This document shows positions 31,075 to 34,412 of a stretch of 34,412 bases of DNA, piece after piece. Position numbers and translations under genes: made by a program. The stretch covers positions 1-34,412 of the forward strand of contig CANRPZ010000003.1 in NCBI GenBank assembly GCA_947632625.1. The letters run 5' to 3'. Source of the DNA: an uncultured Bacilli bacterium (GTDB lineage Bacteria > Bacillota_I > Bacilli_A > RF39 > UBA660). Under the pieces are notes generated by a model. That model saw nothing but the letters and a program-made list of their open reading frames with translations. It was not told where the DNA came from and searched no databases. Within the stretch, counting starts at the first letter, position 1. Each line of letters opens with the position of its first letter.

Positions 31075-34000
31075 ATGGAAGAAGAATTAGAACGTTTTTT
31101 TAAAAGTATTCATTTTGAAGCAAAGGATACGGATTTTCAAAAGGCCTATGTAAAAAAAGTTATCTATTTAAAACAAAAAGATGTTTTTGAAATTTATTTA
31201 CATTTAGAAAAAGTCCTACCAATTTCTACAGCAAAAGCCTTATTTGAAGCTGCTAAAAATAAAATAAATCAAGTAAAAGATTGTGTTATTTATTTAGAAT
31301 ATGAAAAAGTTTGTAATGAGGATGTTTTGTTATACTTAAAAGATATTTTAAAAGATCTTACTAAAAAAAGACCTTCTTTGGTTAATTTATGTGATTCTTT
31401 GATTTCTATTGAAGATGAAATTATTACCATTGATGTCTCTACTAAATTAGAAGAACAAGAGGTTAAAAAAGAGGGTAAGAATATTACTACAAAACTTTTT
31501 CTATATGGTTTAGGAGAATTTGAATTAACGAGTAAGGTAAATGAAGAGTTAAATAAAGAATTAAATGATGAGATAAAAAAGGATTTAGTAAAAGAAATTC
31601 CTAATGAATTACCAATTAGTAAAGAGATAAATACAGCACTATCAATTGAAGGGGAAATAAGTTCTATTTCTAATATTTTAGGGGATATGAAAAACGTTAT
31701 TGTAGAAGCTTATGTGTTTGGTATAGATTCTATGGAACATGAAAAAATTAATATTATTACTCTAAAAATAAGTGATAAAACCAATAGTTTACTTGCCAAA
31801 CTATTTAAAAAAGATAAAAATGAATATAAAAATGCTTTAAAAGATTTTAAAATTGGAAATTGGTATCGTATTCAAGGAAAAGTAGAATTTGATACGTTTA
31901 GTAAAGATTTAGTTTTATCCATTCGCCGTTATGAACAAATAGAATCTAAAGATAATGTAATAAGGGAACAAACAGATACTCCTAGAGTAGAATTACATAC
32001 GCATACGATGATGAGTGCTATGGATGGGGTAATCGATGCCAAGACTCTTGTAAAACATGCTATTAAAATTGGTCAAAAAGCCGTTGCTGTAACGGACCAT
32101 AACTGTGTTCAAGCTTTTCCAGATCTTTATCATGCTGTTTGTGATGCGAATAAAGGTAAAGAGGAAAGTGAGCATTTTAAAGTTCTATATGGAGCTGAAA
32201 TGAATGTTGTAAATGATGATGTGGACATTATTTTTAATAATCGTACCTATAATCTATTAGAAGATACTTATGTCGTATTTGATACCGAAACGACTGGTTT
32301 TTATGCTGGAAGCGACCAAATGATTGAAATTGGTGCAGTCAAAATTAAAAATGGTAAAATTATTGATCGATTTGATGAACTTATTGATCCAAAAAGACCG
32401 ATTCCTAAAAAAATTACGGAACTTACCTTTATAACGGATGAAATGGTAAGTGGTAAAGATACCGAAGAAAATGTTACAAAAAGATTTTTAGAGTGGGCCC
32501 AAGATTTTCCTATGGTTGCACACAATGCAAAATTTGATATTTCTTTTATGCGCGCGGCTTGTAATAAGTATAATTTAGGTGAATTTGATAAAACCGTTTT
32601 AGATACGATGAGTATGGCTCGTATGTTACATCCCGAATGGCCAAATCATAAACTCCAAACGCTAACAAAAAGGCTAGATATTCCATGGGATGAGGAAAAA
32701 CACCATCGAGCTGATTATGATGCCGAAGGAACGGCTTTAGCTTTTTATAAAATGGCTAAAACTTTCTATGATCAAAATATAAGTACAACAGATGATATTT
32801 TAGCTAATATTGATATGGAATCTTTAGTACGTTTTGCTTATCCTTTTCATGCGACAATGATTGCGCAAGATAGAGAAGGTTTAAAAAATTTATTTAAAAT
32901 TATTTCTATTGCCAATACCAAATATTTATATAAAAATGAACAACCAAAGATTCCAAGAAAGGAAATCGAAAAATTACGTAAAGGCTTGTTTATTGGTTCC
33001 GGTTGTATTAATGGAGAGATTTTTGAAAAAGCTGGAAGCAAAGAAGATGAAGAACTTGTAAACATGATGAGTTTTTATGATTATATTGAGGTTCAACCGA
33101 TTAGTGCTTTTTCGCATTTAATTGGTGCAGGAGCTAAATTTCAAACAACCACGCAAGCCGAAGAATATTTAAAACGTATTATTAGGGTTGCTAAAGAAGC
33201 AGGAAAACCAGTTGTTGCAACGGGTGATGTACACAACTTAACAAAAGAAGATAAAATCTATCGAGAAATTATTATTAATCAAAAATTTAACGGAAAACTC
33301 CATCCTTTAAAAAGAAAAGGATTGGAAATCCCTAATCAATATTTGAAAACAACGGAAGAAATGCTTGAAGATTTTAAATTTTTAAGTGATGAAGAAGCTT
33401 ATGAAATCGTAGTTGAAAATCCCAACAAAATTGCTAGTCAAGTGGAAGAAATTGAGGTAATTATCGATACACCAAATCCATTCGCTCCTAGAATTGAACA
33501 TTCAGTGGAAACGATGATCGAGCTTGTATATGAAAAGGCCGATTTGTTGTATGGTAATCCTTTACCTATTAATATAGAAGAGCGACTTGCAAAAGAACTT
33601 TATGGGGATGCTTTAATCAAAGCTTGTAAAACAGAAAAAGAAGAGGAAAAAGAAGCCTATGCCCTTGTTCATGAAACTATTTTAAAAGGAAAAGAAGCCG
33701 TTAAAGATATGGTAAAAAAACATTTAGAAGAAGAGGGTACAGAGGAAGAATTAGATAAAATGGCATATAAAAAGCTAGGTGGTATTATTGGAGCAAATTA
33801 TGACGTTATTTATTTGATTGCTCAAAAATTGGTGAAACACTCAAATGATGAAGGCTTTTTAGTCGGTTCTCGAGGATCCGTCGGTTCTAGTTTCGTTGCC
33901 AATATGATGGGAATTACAGAGGTGAATAGTCTCCCAGCTCATTATCGTTGTCCTAAATGTAAATTAAGTATTTTTAATGATGAAGATGGGACATCTCTTG

Positions 34001-34412
34001 GGGTTAAATATTCTTGTGGTTTTGATTTGCCGGATAAAAAGTGTCCTAATTGCGGATCTAAAATGGATAAAGATGGCCATGATATTCCATTTGAAACATT
34101 CCTTGGATTTAATGCCGATAAAGTTCCTGATATCGATTTAAATTTCTCTGATTTAAACCAAGCAAGTGCGCATGAATATACGAAAGTTTTGTTTGGTGTT
34201 GATAATGTGTATCGTGCCGGAACCATAGGTACAGTTGCAGATAAAACGGCTTTTGGTTATGTAAAAGGGTATTGTGAAGAAAAAGGTATTATCATGCGTA
34301 ATATTGAGGTTGAGCGTTTAGCTATTGGTTGTACTGGTTGTAAAAGAACGACTGGTCAACACCCAGGAGGAATTGTTGTTATTCCTGATTATATGGAGGT
34401 ATGTGATTTTAC
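31075..34412 (+). CDS. polC: DNA polymerase III PolC, 3' truncated by window edge
   Basis: The leading replicative polymerase of low-GC Gram-positives, with built-in proofreading. About 1,112 codons are visible and the frame is open at the window end; the full protein is usually ~1,440 residues. In order: an N-terminal domain, an OB-fold (about 195-290), a PHP domain with intact HTH ligands (His308, His310; also VTDHN), and the DEDD exonuclease inserted into it (Asp403-Thr-Glu405 in VVFDTETTGF, HNAKFDISF). Then follow the second PHP part (ATGDVHNL), the polymerase segment GFLVGSRGSVGSSFVANMMG, a four-cysteine zinc site beginning Cys959-x2-Cys962, and the catalytic Asp1019/Asp1021 in VPDIDLNFS. 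The ribosome binding site AAAGGAG (31060-31066) overlaps the dnaE stop, so the polymerases are cotranscribed. Confidence 0.97.
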   Translation, partial: MEEELERFFKSIHFEAKDTDFQKAYVKKVIYLKQKDVFEIYLHLEKVLPISTAKALFEAAKNKINQVKDCVIYLEYEKVCNEDVLLYLKDILKDLTKKRPSLVNLCDSLISIEDEIITIDVSTKLEEQEVKKEGKNITTKLFLYGLGEFELTSKVNEELNKELNDEIKKDLVKEIPNELPISKEINTALSIEGEISSISNILGDMKNVIVEAYVFGIDSMEHEKINIITLKISDKTNSLLAKLFKKDKNEYKNALKDFKIGNWYRIQGKVEFDTFSKDLVLSIRRYEQIESKDNVIREQTDTPRVELHTHTMMSAMDGVIDAKTLVKHAIKIGQKAVAVTDHNCVQAFPDLYHAVCDANKGKEESEHFKVLYGAEMNVVNDDVDIIFNNRTYNLLEDTYVVFDTETTGFYAGSDQMIEIGAVKIKNGKIIDRFDELIDPKRPIPKKITELTFITDEMVSGKDTEENVTKRFLEWAQDFPMVAHNAKFDISFMRAACNKYNLGEFDKTVLDTMSMARMLHPEWPNHKLQTLTKRLDIPWDEEKHHRADYDAEGTALAFYKMAKTFYDQNISTTDDILANIDMESLVRFAYPFHATMIAQDREGLKNLFKIISIANTKYLYKNEQPKIPRKEIEKLRKGLFIGSGCINGEIFEKAGSKEDEELVNMMSFYDYIEVQPISAFSHLIGAGAKFQTTTQAEEYLKRIIRVAKEAGKPVVATGDVHNLTKEDKIYREIIINQKFNGKLHPLKRKGLEIPNQYLKTTEEMLEDFKFLSDEEAYEIVVENPNKIASQVEEIEVIIDTPNPFAPRIEHSVETMIELVYEKADLLYGNPLPINIEERLAKELYGDALIKACKTEKEEEKEAYALVHETILKGKEAVKDMVKKHLEEEGTEEELDKMAYKKLGGIIGANYDVIYLIAQKLVKHSNDEGFLVGSRGSVGSSFVANMMGITEVNSLPAHYRCPKCKLSIFNDEDGTSLGVKYSCGFDLPDKKCPNCGSKMDKDGHDIPFETFLGFNADKVPDIDLNFSDLNQASAHEYTKVLFGVDNVYRAGTIGTVADKTAFGYVKGYCEEKGIIMRNIEVERLAIGCTGCKRTTGQHPGGIVVIPDYMEVCDF

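Noticed and set aside
1..34412. Template repeat or reverse transcriptase of a retroelement
   Set aside because: No frame carries a YxDD-type polymerase motif in reverse-transcriptase context, and no second GC-rich copy of the 8671-8803 segment is seen.

Overview
The window looks like a chromosomal segment of an AT-rich, endospore-forming Gram-positive bacterium, most likely an uncultured gut member of the Bacilli with a fairly compact genome. The reasons are the spoIIGA-sigE-sigG cluster behind ftsA-ftsZ, spoIVA next to a HU gene, ylmC, two replicative polymerases (DnaE and PolC), an RNase J, a class B sortase with a neighbouring sorting-signal protein, and purine-rich ribosome binding sites throughout. 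TGA acts as a stop (sortase and spoIIGA end in it, and prfB carries the TGA-dependent frameshift), so the genetic code is the standard bacterial one. There are no tRNA or rRNA genes, CRISPR arrays, insertion sequences or reverse transcriptases in view.

Layout. 1-2193: accessory-looking left edge with a 5'-truncated KilA-N protein, an unknown helical protein and a RibD-C/DHFR-like reductase. 2367-6928: prfB (programmed +1 frameshift), tilS and ftsH, closed by a terminator. 6938-8803: a gene with its own strong promoter for a membrane-anchored surface protein. Its reading frame is broken by a run of ten G residues near the start, and its last ~130 bases are GC-rich and adenine-poor. 8859-9941: glycosyltransferase with TPR-like C-terminus. 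9953-12272: class B sortase (minus strand) divergent from a protein with an NPQTG sorting signal. 12378-14297: spoIVA and hup. 14379-16302: cdsA-rseP. 16309-21094: ftsA-ftsZ, then spoIIGA-sigE-sigG. 21105-23243: dut, ylmC, lspA, rluD. 23235-24769: a possible small minus-strand membrane protein and a rhomboid protease. 24796-28095: a degenerate RNase J, a ferritin-like protein and a PgsA-HD fusion. 28100-34412: dnaE and polC in tandem, polC running off the right edge.

How the genes work together. Most of the window is housekeeping and developmental: translation termination and tRNA modification, membrane proteolysis (FtsH, RseP, rhomboid, LspA), phospholipid synthesis (CdsA and PgsA use successive substrates), division (FtsA/FtsZ) feeding into sporulation (SpoIIGA activates pro-SigE; SigE drives spoIVA; SigG acts in the forespore), and replication. 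The most interesting segment is 6934-12272, a cell-surface block. It contains a lectin-fold-like display protein that seems able to vary in two ways: on/off by G-tract slippage, and in sequence at its C-terminus in the manner of a diversity-generating retroelement target. Next to it lie a glycosyltransferase, a sortase with an unusual cytosolic domain, and that sortase's probable substrate. No template repeat or reverse transcriptase is in the window, so the retroelement interpretation depends on finding them elsewhere in the genome.
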